Origin: Sphagnum compactum
Taxonomy: Eukaryota; Bryophyta; Sphagnopsida; Sphagnales
DNA: 64,000 bases
NCBI GenBank assembly: GCA_965153455.1
Contig: OZ234503.1
Coordinates: 14,017,118-14,081,117, forward strand
Reading direction: 5' to 3'
Positions 13,265 to 24,572 of this stretch are shown in pieces (position 1 is the stretch's first letter; each line of letters starts with the position of its first letter). Below the pieces are notes generated by a model, which was not told the origin of the DNA, ran no database searches, and saw only the letters and a list, made by a program, of their open reading frames with translations. Made by a program: the position numbers and the translations under genes.

Positions 13265-14250
13265 GTTTCTTCCCTTAGGGCTATAACATGTGTGTCCCCT
13301 TTTGAACAATTGGTTGAAAAAGGTGTAGATCACCTCCAAGAAAGTATTTCAGGGAAATTGCATGACCATTCCTTTATTAACATCATTTTTTATTTACTTT
13401 CTAACTCGCATCGGGCACACTGGAAATCAGGTGTGGGGCTGAGTGCGAGTGTTTAATTATCAGCCTACATAATCATCCTTTTTTTTGCTTGGTTTAAAAT
13501 GTTTTTCTCATCACGTTGCACATTAGGTCTTTTCCATTCTTTAGTCCTTAGGATGCCACATTACATTTGTGATTAGCTTTTAAACCTTATGGGGATCCAC
13601 CTTCTTTGTTGTGCTCATGGTGGGGAAAGGATGACCTCACATAATGTTGTGCAAGATGTTTTCATGGCCATTACGAGAAATGTGGGGTTTCACGTCTCGT
13701 AAGAGCATACCCATGTCCTTTTGCCCCTTGCCTTGCAATCTTCGTGTTGTTGAATTAACATTATGTTATCATTTGATGGTGTTTGCATGTTGGCAGATGT
13801 TGTCATTGCCAACCACACTTGAATTGACTTGGTCTTGTGGTCTATTTTTTTTCATGGGGTTGTTGCAACAATCATGACTTAAACGAAGGATGGTCTTTAT
13901 CATTGTTGATTCCTGGCAAACATGTTTTTCCTTCTAGCTGTAGAGGTTTCCAGGTTTCTACATTGGCTAACGAATAGGTTTTTTCTATAATGTGCAAACA
14001 TGGCGATGGGAGCGAAGGGCACTATAAGCCTTCCTTTTTCAATTTTGCATGCATTTCATAAATAGATGGTGTTAGTGGCATTACAACATGCACAAACAAT
14101 CTTTATTTTGAGACGTGTAACTGCAATAAGTGAGGTTTCGTCTAAGCTAAACATCCTTTCAAGAGGTCTTCCCATTTCCTTATTTGATATGCTTCTCGCA
14201 ACCAAAAGGGGTTTTAGAACTTTATGTTCCCCTTGTGGTCTACCCTCTTA
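13265..14250 (+). pseudogene. Reverse-transcriptase retroelement relic, C-terminal part
   Basis: Continuation of the RT relic after the satellite block, same strand. Segments are PFEQLVEKGVDHLQESIS with GKLHDHSF (13.29-13.38 kb), a histidine-rich region with SLGCHITF (13.54 kb), a block around 13.65-13.74 kb ending in RVVELTL, LADVVIAN (13.79 kb), FLANMFFLLAVEVSRFLHWL (13.91-13.97 kb), and finally VALQHAQTIFILRRVTAISE with LNILSRGLPISLFDMLLAT (14.07-14.20 kb). Frames shift repeatedly and stops are present. The order and strand match a single element whose middle was invaded or replaced by the AT-rich array. Confidence 0.65.
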
Positions 14251-14259
14251 GGTGGTTCA

Positions 14260-15640
14260 TTTGTTTTCTTGGACGTGGGTCCTTCCATCTTGTTCCTTGT
14301 ATTCCCTTTTTTTTAGGTGCTTTGGTTTTTCTATGATTGGTAGGGTTCATCATTTTTTTTTAAAAATGACAAACTAAGTTTTTGGAGAATGGTCAAAGTG
14401 AGTGGCGTGGACCCACTGGAATATCTTGCTCTGGGGTAACTTTCATCTTTTGTTCCCTTCAACACCATAAAAACATCTCCATGACCCTACAACATAGAGA
14501 CCATCCTGCAAAATGTGTCAAAAATCTTTTGCTAAGATTTTGAAGACTAGCAAACAATAGACTTAATGTTGATATCATTAGCAACCAAAACCAGGGTGAG
14601 GAACATGGAATGGTTCAAACATCTTTCCAATCTCAAACAAAGTTGACAATATCTCCAAATTTTCCATTCTACAATAGGTGCATGTATTTTTGTTATGTCA
14701 ACATCCTTGTTTTGCTTCTTGTGGTCATGGATGTCAGCAACTATCCTTCTAAAAGCACAAAAGTCAAGCAAGAAAATAGATAGCAAAACCTAATGATATG
14801 ATCTATCATATCTACACAAGTGATTGAAGAAACTAATATTGAATTCTGATACATTCTTGCATTCTTACTCAAGTTGGGTCCCAAAAGGCACATTAACTTT
14901 CTTTCTAACTTGAACTATTCAAGACAAAGTGCAAACCCAATCTTTTCAAGGTTGTGTGACATTTAGTGAACCATCTTCTTGTCTACATGTCAGTATGTCC
15001 ATGGTATCCTAGAAAGGGAAAAGCGTAACCAATCCACAAAGACTCTTCTGGTAGGTCGCAACATTTAGCAAGATGTTCATATCATTTTATTTAAGCTCTC
15101 TAACAATTTGGCTAGAAACCTCATGTACATTTACAACCTGCAATCAAGGGACTGCCACATATTAGGTTTGTTGCTTGTCAAACTAAGACATTTTTGTTCT
15201 TCTAATGGCAACATGGACCATATTTTTAAAACTAGATGTAGAAGATTCCCATAGCCACACTTGAAGTCTACATGGACCATATCACTATTCAAATATGATG
15301 GAAAGCACGAACAACATACATTTCATTATAATATATTTTCAAACGAAAGCGGATTTAGTGGTTGTGCATGTATCTAATATGTTTTAGGTTAACACATTTA
15401 GGCAATCCTTACAAGAAGTGCCCAACCCAAACAAAAAAGAATTGATTATGCCTACCATGGTGTACAAAACAAGATTCTTGCATGCTTGTTTGTTTGACCT
15501 CGAAAACTGCATGGACAAGTGATAACCTATCCAAATTTTCCTATAATAGCCATAGTGAACCAACACCCACAAGTGCACCAATTGTGGATGAAGTTGTTTT
15601 GGTCGTTTTGGGATGAACCCAAACCAAACCAAACATTGAG
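14260..15640. other. Intergenic; no gene seen
   Basis: Moderately AT-rich DNA with only short ORFs on either strand and no recognised protein segment. It may include the 3' flank of the retroelement; nothing can be assigned. Confidence 0.55.
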
Positions 15641-17040
15641 GTGGGTTTTCTTTTCTTTTCTTTTCACTTGCCCACCTTTCCCTTAAACTTCAACAAAATT
15701 CCCCCCTTTTTTCCCCTCCTCTTTCTTCTCCTCTTTTGATATTTCTTTCTTCTTCTCTTCCGCTACCATCTTCTTTTCTTCCATTGTCCTCTTTTGTTTT
15801 TTTTTTTCTTCTTCTCTTCCATTACCATCTTCTTTTCTTCCATTGTCCTCTTTTGCCTTTTTTTTATTCTTCTCTTCCATTGTCCTCTTTTGCCTTTTTT
15901 TTATTCTTCTCTTCCATTGTCCTCTTTGGTCTTTTTTTTTTTCCTCTTCCGCTGCAATCTTATTTTCTTCCATTGTTGCTATCGCTTTTCCTTCATCATT
16001 TTTTTCCTTTTTTTTTACCGCTATTATTAGTATGTTTTCTTCTTCTCTTTTGTTTGTGTTATAAATTTTTCTTCTTATCATTTTCTTTCTTTCATTTTTG
16101 TTGTTACTTTAGTTGTATTTCATCTTTTATTTCTTTTATTTCTTCTATTTTTACAACTTCTTCATCATTTCCTTCTTTTTTGTTTTCCTTTTCCTTGTTC
16201 AAGCATTTTCTTTTTCTTCATCACATTGTTGCGCTTGTTGCCATTGTTTATTGCATCATCATTAGTTATGAACATCACGCTAGGTATGCTTATACCATTT
16301 TCCTTTTTTTTTAGTTTTGGTCTGAGAGCAAAAGCAAAAAGGGAAAGTAAGAAAAAAAAAAAAACAAGAAGACAAAAGAATAAAAGAGAAGGAAACGGAA
16401 ATTAAAAAAGAAAAAAGATGATAAGAAAAACTTAAAAGATAAAATTTTTTTTTGTTTTTTTTTTCTGTTTTTTTAGTTTTTTCTACTTTTTAAATTCCAA
16501 AAAAAGTTTATTTTCTTTTCCTTTTTTTGGTTTTCTCTTTAAGATTTTTTTCCTTGTTTTTTTCAATCCAAAAAGAAGAATTTTAGTTCTTGATTTCTTT
16601 TCATTGTTCTTTTTTCTTTTTTCTTTTTAAGAAAAAGAAAAAAATTTGAAGTCTTTTTGCCCTATATTTTCATTTTTTCTTTTTTTTTAATGCTAGAAGA
16701 TTTTTTTTTCTTTTATTCTGTTTGCCCCAAATGTTTTTTTGTTTTCCCCCTATTTTTCCCTTTTTTTGTCTTTAAAATTCCAAAAGATGAAGTTTGTATT
16801 TGTATTTTTTATTTTTTTTATTTTCAATTTTCTTTTCCATTTTTTCTTTTTAAAAAAAATTCTAGTAGATTATATCATGTTTGTCCTAAATATTTCTTTT
16901 TCCCCCCCCTACTTTTCCATTTTTTTGTCTTTAAAATTCCAAAAGGTGAAGTTCGGTTTTCTATTTTCCTTTATTTCTTGTTTTCAATTTTTTTTTTCTA
17001 ATTTTTCATTTTTTAAAAACTCGAGTAGACTATATATGTT
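15640..17040. repeat. Long polypyrimidine / polypurine / polypyrimidine tract
   Basis: The plus strand is almost pure pyrimidine from 15640 to about 16315, nearly pure purine from 16325 to about 16445, then T-rich pyrimidine again to about 17030. The first part includes about four tandem copies of a ~37-bp unit built on TTCTCTTCCATTGTCCTCTT. Open frames here (a 132-residue Lys/Glu-rich minus-strand ORF at 15683-16081 and Phe/Leu-rich plus-strand ORFs) follow from composition and repeat structure, not from a gene. Confidence 0.85.
16717..17035. repeat. Tandem duplication, ~160 bp unit
   Basis: Two adjacent diverged copies share the order TTTGCCCCAAAT/TTTGTCCTAAAT, then a C-run, then TTTGTCTTTAAAATTCCAAAAG, then a T-rich link, then TCTAGTAGA/TCGAGTAGA. 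Nothing suggests coding. Confidence 0.75.
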
Positions 17041-18300
17041 CATACCCATGTAATTTTTTGGGAGTTTGGTTTACAGTTTTCAAACTTGCATATTAATGTG
17101 TATCATGTATTTGATACAAATTTTGAGTAACTATGAAATACCACTATGTAACCAATGCCATTCAATTCCAATAGTATCACTATCAACTTTACATTCATTA
17201 ACATGCTATTAAGGTGGTTACAACAACTTATTGATGAACACATGCCAAAGTGGCTAATGAAAATAGGTTTAGATAGGGGTCTCTTGAGGTTAGAAAGTAA
17301 CATGCATATCTTAGGTTTTTTTGGCATAAACAATAGCATGAGTTCATGTTTTCCATTTTTTGAACATTTCCTAAAGTTTTGATAAATGTGATATTTGCAT
17401 CGAATACATATAAGTTTTGTCTTATTATAATTGTTACCTCACATTTGTATTATGTTTGGATGTTTTGAATGTGAACATTGCATTAATATTTTGTTAAAAT
17501 TTTCCCTAAAAATACGAATGTGAAACATATTGCAATGTTGCATTATTGCATTAAAAGAACTTCAAAAACATAAACTCCGATGTGAAATACTTGCATAATG
17601 GTCACAAAATAAACATTAGTTTTGTTAGAATGATTTTGCAATACCCACATTTGAAGCATAAAATGTTGGCTGGTTTTTTTGGATGGTTTGTGCAATATAC
17701 CCAAATGTTGGCCATAGAATATGCATGCTCAATGAAAGAAATGATGAAGATCAAAAATAGAAAACTAGAAGAAAAAATTAATTGTGATAAAAAATAGAAG
17801 AAAATAATCTAGAACAATCAAAAGAAAAAGAAAATTTAGAAGGGGTAAAAGAGATTAGAAAAACAAAAGTTTAGAAAGAAAAAATGAATAATTAAAAAAT
17901 GAATAAGAATCCAAAAGAAAAAATGCTTACATTTGGGTCACAAATTATGTAATAATTATTGAAATGTATTGTACTTGAAATGACATTGTTTTCGTATGTG
18001 GGTATTGTATTTTGCTATTGGATTTTCAACTATTTTAACTTATAACAATAACTACCAAAATATGCAATACTTATGTGCGGGTCACAAAAGTTGATCAAAT
18101 GTGTAATATCTGCATTCACGATAACCATTTATTATTATCAAGGGGTCAAATATAATTAAAATGGTTGTAAGTTCATTTAGTGCAATACCTTCATATTTTA
18201 TATATCATATAGTGGTAGACAATTGCATCTTGTAAATGATAGGTAGGTAGTGTACACAAATAAGGAAAAAGTTAGGTCAATAATGTAATTACGTTCATAA
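17040..18300. other. Intergenic, AT-rich; no gene seen
   Basis: Short ORFs only. Phrases such as TTTGTGACCC and GCAATAC recur loosely (for example at 17640, 17690 and 18065), hinting at a very degenerate repeat, but no unit could be defined. Confidence 0.5.
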
Positions 18301-19490
18301 GATGGTTAGGTCAATAGTGTAGCCAAAAGTTTTGTTAAAAGATTTTGTCAAAAAAATAATCTTTAGTTTAATTCAAAAAATATATAATTTTTTTGTCAAA
18401 AGGTAAAGGTTTTACCAATAGGTATAAGTTTAGTCATGAAAAAATAAAAGTTTTTCAAAAAGATAAAAATTTAACCAAGAAAAGATAAAGGTTTTGCCAA
18501 CAAATAGAAGTTTAGCAAAAAGAAATGGAAGTTTTGCCAAGAGGTATAGTTTTAGCCAAGAAGAATTAAAAGTTTTTCCAATTTGTAGAGGTTTAACCAA
18601 AAAGATATAGATGTTTTATTGAGAGGTAAAAATATAGCCCAAAAAAAAAAACAATTTTGCCAAGATGTAACAATTTAGGTAAGAAGAGTTCAAAGGTTTT
18701 CCAAGTGAGAGGTTTAACCATGAATATATCAGGGTTTTATTCAAAGGTAAAAAATTAGCTAGGAAGATGTTAAAGTTTTGCCAATAGGTAAAAGTTTAGT
18801 CAATAATAGATAAATATTTTGCCAATGTGTAGTGGTTGAACCAAGAATAGATGGAGGTTTTGTTAACAGATATATATTTAGCCAGGAAAAGTTAGAATTT
18901 TTACCAAAAGGTAGAGGTTTAGCCAAGAAAATATATAGGTTTTGTTGAGAAGTAAAGGTTTTGTGAAGAAATAGATGTTTAGCTAAAAATATATAAAGAT
19001 TTTGTCAACATGTAAACGTTTAACCGTGAAGAGATGGAGGTTTAGCCAAGAAGAGTTAAAAGTTGTGCCAAAAGGAAAAGGTTTAGCCAAGAAATATAGG
19101 TTTAGCCAAGAAGAGTTAAAAGTTGTGCCAAAAGGAAAAGGTTTAGTCAAGATATATAGGTTTAGCCAAGAAGAGTTAGAAGTTGTGCCAAAAGGAAAAG
19201 GTTTAGCCAAAATATATAGGTTTAGTCAAGAAGAGTTAAAAGTTGTGCCAAAAAGAAAAAGGTTTAACCAAAAAGAGCTAGAAGTTGTGCCAAAAGAAAA
19301 AAAAGGTTTAGCCAAGAGATATAAGTTTAGTCAAGAAGAGTTAAAAGTTGTGCCAAAAGGAAAAGGTTTAGACAAGATATATAGGTTTAACCAAGAAAAG
19401 TTAAAAGTTGTGCCAAAAAAGAAAGGTTTAGCCAAGAAGCATTAACAGTTGTGCCAAAAGTCAAAGGTTTAGCCATGAAAAAATACAGAA
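18300..19490. repeat. 60-bp minisatellite with homogeneous 3' end and degenerate 5' end
   Basis: Units follow GGTTTAGCCAAGAAGAGTTA then AAAGTTGTGCC then AAAAGGAAAAG. Between 19029 and about 19250 the period is exactly 60 bp; two later units (to 19445) carry in-frame insertions or deletions. From 18300 to 19020 related but much more degraded units are visible (GTTTTGCCAA, TTTAGCCAAGAA). Because 60 is a multiple of three, a 147-codon plus-strand ORF (19002-19445) of 20-residue units RFSQEELKVVPKGKGLAKIY stays open. Unit differences fall mostly at first and second codon positions (Lys/Glu, Ala/Val/Asp, Ser/Asn), which argues against a constrained protein. Confidence 0.85.
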
Positions 19491-19499
19491 CAGATAGGT

Positions 19500-22400
19500 A
19501 AGGGGTTGGTAAGTAAAGTCAAGATGTGGATCAATAATGTCAATCCCACTCTGTTCTAATACCCAAGTTGTACCAACCACATGTGAATCAGATCACATAA
19601 TGTTCATCAATTTTCATGCCCTCAATTGTATGACTAGTTCCTGGAGCTCATAACCAATAAAGACAAAAATGTACACATCATTTAACACAGATGAGTATGC
19701 AGACACAAAGAATGCAACATGGGTTTTCGGCAATATCATCACCTGTTGTATTTCCCCCTTTGCACTTGTTAGGCCAATTTGTCCTTGGTGGTGCACTGGT
19801 AGTTGTGCCATAAACTTGAAACTGAAGGAGCATGGTTCTGGTTACGTTGCTTTACCACCACCTTCTAAATGCTAGACAAGCCAAACCACATCGTTAGCCC
19901 TGGAATATAAAAACCGATGTTGATTGACATACCAATGGGAAATGCCGAATACAATACAAGCAGTTGCCGCCACTTCAATGCAGCAGCCAGGAGTTCAATC
20001 CACTTTAGCAAGTGCTGAAAAGAAGGGGCAAACTAACAAACAGGAGGGGCATAACAACATAGATTTTGATTTTCTTGTGCTTTTGTCCAACCTGATGTTA
20101 GAGAGATGTAAACACCCTAGATAACCCCTGTGTTTGCTATCATCAATATAGGGACTTAGGCAAAGCAACCCTAGCCCTGCTAATGTGTGATAAGAAGCTC
20201 CATTGCTAAAGGGATACTTTTACCCCTACAATTCCCCTCTATGTGAAGCAATTCTGCAAATTGAAGTCACAAGATGCAAACATCTGTTCCAACAACAATG
20301 GTGACCCATGGGATGCATTTACTTGGGGGAGTGAAGAATGAGATGTGATCAATGAGCCGCTAAAATAGGAGGCTGGATAAATTTTGTGTAACAGACTGGA
20401 ACACAAATACGTTGTGGCCTAAGCCAAAGTAAACTAGGAAACCCTAATTAACAGACTTACCTTATGCACCATTAACGGTCTGTATTCCAGTACAGGACTC
20501 CTTGGTAGCATCATTAGCTGCATGTTGCAAGGGAAGCTTGACAAGGGCTCTGAACACACAGCAAAGAAAAAACATTTCACATGTTTTCCAGTTCCCAACC
20601 AGAAAAGAGATACATTTCCATCTATATACCTTACATTAAACAGCAAAGGCTCATCTATTTTGAAATTTCAGCATGGAATGATGTAAACATTATTCTAATC
20701 CACTGAAAATTATCCATTGCGAGGATCTCCACACTCACAATTGTACAATCTCACTAAAGTAAAAATAATGAGATGACCTTTTACCAAGTTTTAGTGTCAC
20801 ATTTCAAGATTGAAGTTACAAATAGTTTCCAGAATGGCCCTCCTTGATGTTGTGACCTATCACCTTTTCTGGCAGATTCTCCTCCTGTTTGCTGAAATAT
20901 TTGCTCTATGTCTAGTGTGTCTTGTCTGTTTGTCTGTGTTCTGTGCTTTGTAAGATTTTGTGTTTAGTAGATACTCTTTGACTTAAGAGTGTCCTTGTAC
21001 ATGGCAGATGGCAAATTCAGCTGCACAGAAAGACCTTGCATGTGCATTGTCAGATTGCTGGTTTGATCTTATTCCAGCAGTTATTTGAGAACAATGGGAT
21101 GTCTGCCAAAAAGGTAAATAATCACTTTCATCAATCTTTTCCTGCTGGAGATCTTGATGGTCTGCACTGCATCCAATGTTCCACTTTGTCACTCTTATTC
21201 ATTCTGCTCTGATAGCACCATCTATAAATTGAGTTTCCTCTTCCATCCATTGGACATTTGAGCCATAGATTGTCCATTTACAAAACACTATGTCATTAAA
21301 GGGCTTTCTGCACATGTATCCAAGTCAATGAAAACCTTGCTGATATTGGACTCTCATGCACAGCTTTGGATAAGCCCATGCTCAAAAGGGACTTCTCCTT
21401 TGTACTGATGCCAAGCATTCGGAGATCTCAAAATGGTACTCACTTTGACTGGTCTTGCCATCAGCATCCTTTCTTTTTTGGCAAGTTTTCAACATGATCA
21501 GTTCACCAATTGAAAGATACTAATTGAAGAGGAGCTTGTGTCTGTTTGACAGATGTGTCTTCATCAACTTCATCCATTTACGCTGGAGAAAAAATGTATG
21601 GAGCTGTCAAGGTAGAGTAGCTACATTTTCTGCGATTGTTGCACATTTTGAGTACAAGGTGACAACGATTTGGTTGTCAGTCCACTCTGTTGATCTCATG
21701 TGGGACAGTCTTAGATTGGAGACCCCTTTGCTAGATCCTCTTTGTTAGTGTGGACAAAATTAATAGCACATGTTAGGGCTTCTTAGGTGTTGTCTTCTAC
21801 CCCCTTGGCCATGATTCTGGTTGAAAGTTTTTCAGGTGATGCTGGTGCTATACCAAATATGGGTGCTTCTTTTGAGTGGGACTTTGGCAGAGAAATCTCC
21901 TTTGAGAGAGCTTTCAAATGAAACAATGTTTCAGGTTCCATTTTTCACAATTCCAGGGCTCAAGGGCACTTCAAATGCTGGAGAACCACACCTATGATCC
22001 AAAATTAGTCTTGGTTTTGTTGTTAGTATTTTCAGAACATGAGTAGGACTTATGTTTGGGGCATGTAACATGGCAGCCACACATGGATGAAAAGAATCCA
22101 ACATGGCTACACCTCTGCATCAGATCTCCTCATCAGCCTCTTGGAGAGGTGGGCACAGGAGGATATGCCAGGAGCAGTGGCCAGTGGACACTTGCATTTG
22201 GGGATGCAGAGAGCTGCAAGAATGCTAGCTTATTCATCAAACAACAAATCTCCACTCAGATCAACAATGTCAAGATTATTATCTCCCCTTTTCTCTGTGA
22301 AAGTGCTCAAGAGCTTTAAAATGCCAGTGACCATAGTCCCGCATCTTGAATACAGAAATACTTTTTGTGAGTGCTGAAGAAGCTAAGTAATTCCCCCACC

Positions 22401-24570
22401 CAAGGGCTACCAAGGAGCTAGACTCCTAGCTCTCATTCACAGCCTCATATAGATGAATTCTCCAGGTTAGTCATGGCTGTAAAATTTAGCCTCACACTAT
22501 TTTTCAGCATCAACCACAGTCAGACACAAGTTTACTAGCATTTAGTCAGAGCCTGGATTCCTTCCACCTCAATGAAAAGTTTTCCCTCTCACTATAGCCA
22601 TCTGTATTTGTAGGTGCGATGAGACTACAGTCAAGGCATCAGGCTGGAAGTTCCACTCTGAACATCCTTCAAACTCTCAACCCATGTCCATAACATACGC
22701 CTGAGCAGTCAGTCAATTATGACTTCTGTGGATGGCCTGGCCTTGCTTGGTGCTTGTACATCTCATGGTGACATGAAAATGGGAGAACACAATGTGAAAT
22801 GAGTTCTTGAATTGGACCCTGGCAATGCAGCAGACTCTGTGCTGCTATCAACAATCTATGACGTTGCTGGCAAGTGGGATCTCCGTGAAAAATGTTCAAT
22901 GACAGTTGAATCCAAAGGCATCTTGTTTGTTTGTCCCTTATTGTCATTCCATAAAAAATTTCAGAAAAAATTTCTTTGTATTTTGTAATTTGACTGTGCT
23001 TATTCCTGTAAACTTGCCTGCAGCTCTGGCATTCACAGACTGTATCACATGCAATAGGCTGGTAGAGCGGGTTACACTCCATCTTTCTGTTTCTACTACA
23101 GTGCAACACTGAACCCGTTGATTGCAATTTGAAGTTTCTATAACCACCATTATGATTGCTTGATCATTTTCAAGCATGAAAATTATGTGGGAAAGATTCA
23201 TGCAATATAATATTTCATCTGGCACTTTTGGCACAATTCGACAGCATGTGCATCCTGCAGATTGATAATTGATGTAGATTGTAATATCCAGGTTGCAACA
23301 GAAGAAATCTCCAAGAATGGTAAATCATACAGTTGTTGTGTCTATGATTAGAGGACAGAAAATACAACTCAAGTTCCAAGGTTGCAAATTCATGATAGAT
23401 CCTTCTTTGGCATGAGCTGGTAAAGTTATGTGTAAGCTATAGACAACTGATAAATTAACAGTAGGGATTCACAAGAATCTGGAAGTGATCAGTACATTTA
23501 CCCTGCACAACATACAAGTAGGAGCTAATTTAACATCACAGTACTAGTATTACACTATATCACAATTATAGTCAATAGTTTCTCATTGAAGCAGAAAGCA
23601 TCATTTGATCTCTTATATGACATCAGAAACACACCTTTTTCAAACTAACCTCAGTCCTCAGATAGACTTCACTCATGCAATGTGTACTTCTGTACACTGG
23701 ATTTCAAATCTGTAACACAGAGAATGTACATAAAAAGTAATCAAATCATGCTTTCACATTCACTATGCTGCAATAACAACAAAGGCTTCAAAAGAGTGTG
23801 AGAACTTACAGTATTTCTCCCCTAAGTTCTTGCCATCCATAGTTGATGCTCGTACACCAATTCCCAGTACCATGAGTCCAGAAAAAAATAAGACCAATGT
23901 ACACCAAATTAAAAGCTGCATTTCTGGCAATATGTTTCCAAAATGATACATGGGAGAACCACAAAATTCAAATCAGCTGATGGATGCCAGATGTTCCTCT
24001 GGTTGACTGTTAGATATCCATTCCCAAAAAAAGACTCAATGCACTAGCTTTCTCTGATCTGTATCTGGTATGTGATGGTCTCCCTGGAATCTGGTAGTTT
24101 CAATATCCAACTCAGATTTCATGGATGTGAGCCTTAAAAGGAATGACCATGACCAACTAACTGACAATGGGTAAGTGAGACTCTAGCAGTCAACATAGTC
24201 CCTACCGACATAATGTACTAAAACCCAGTGTTGTGTACCAGAGAGTCACATAAACTCCTTTTGCCCAAATTCCTCCGCCCGTATTAAATACATCAGGGAC
24301 ATAAGGTTCTGGTCATCTTAGGTGACTGCTGTTGTGCACTCCATTGTCGACTGCTGAGACCCAACTCCAATGCTCCTTCATACTTGCTGTTTGAGGTCGC
24401 CAGGATCCAAGATGCACATGGGTTTAGGCTGACCTGTGCTTGATGCTGACTTGCAGGACAGCTGCAAATGAAATGATGTGATGAAGTGCTTATTGGGCCA
24501 GAAGGTGGAGGCAGAACTCACAGAATTAGTGAACAGCAGCAAAGATTCATAGCACTTGGACTTGAAGATG
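19500..24570. other. Gene-like composition but no supported gene
   Basis: GC content rises toward that of the flanking genes and the AT-rich repeats stop, but none of the open frames (longest: 136 codons at 22717-23127 minus, 96 codons at 22087-22377 plus) resembles a family I know. The last few hundred bases before 24573 are downstream of FAS2 and probably include its 3' UTR. A candidate splice donor follows a minus-strand open stretch near 20450, but no partner exon was found. The interval may hold an unrecognised gene, long non-coding transcripts or old element remains. Confidence 0.4.
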
Positions 24571-24572
24571 TA

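Noticed and set aside
15683-16081. 132-codon Lys/Glu-rich minus-strand ORF
   Set aside because: It is the translation of a polypurine repeat tract; the equivalent pyrimidine strand is open in three frames too, so openness reflects composition.
22056-22377. Two overlapping plus-strand ORFs of 87 and 96 codons
   Set aside because: Overlapping frames of the same DNA, no known motif, no splice-linked partner.
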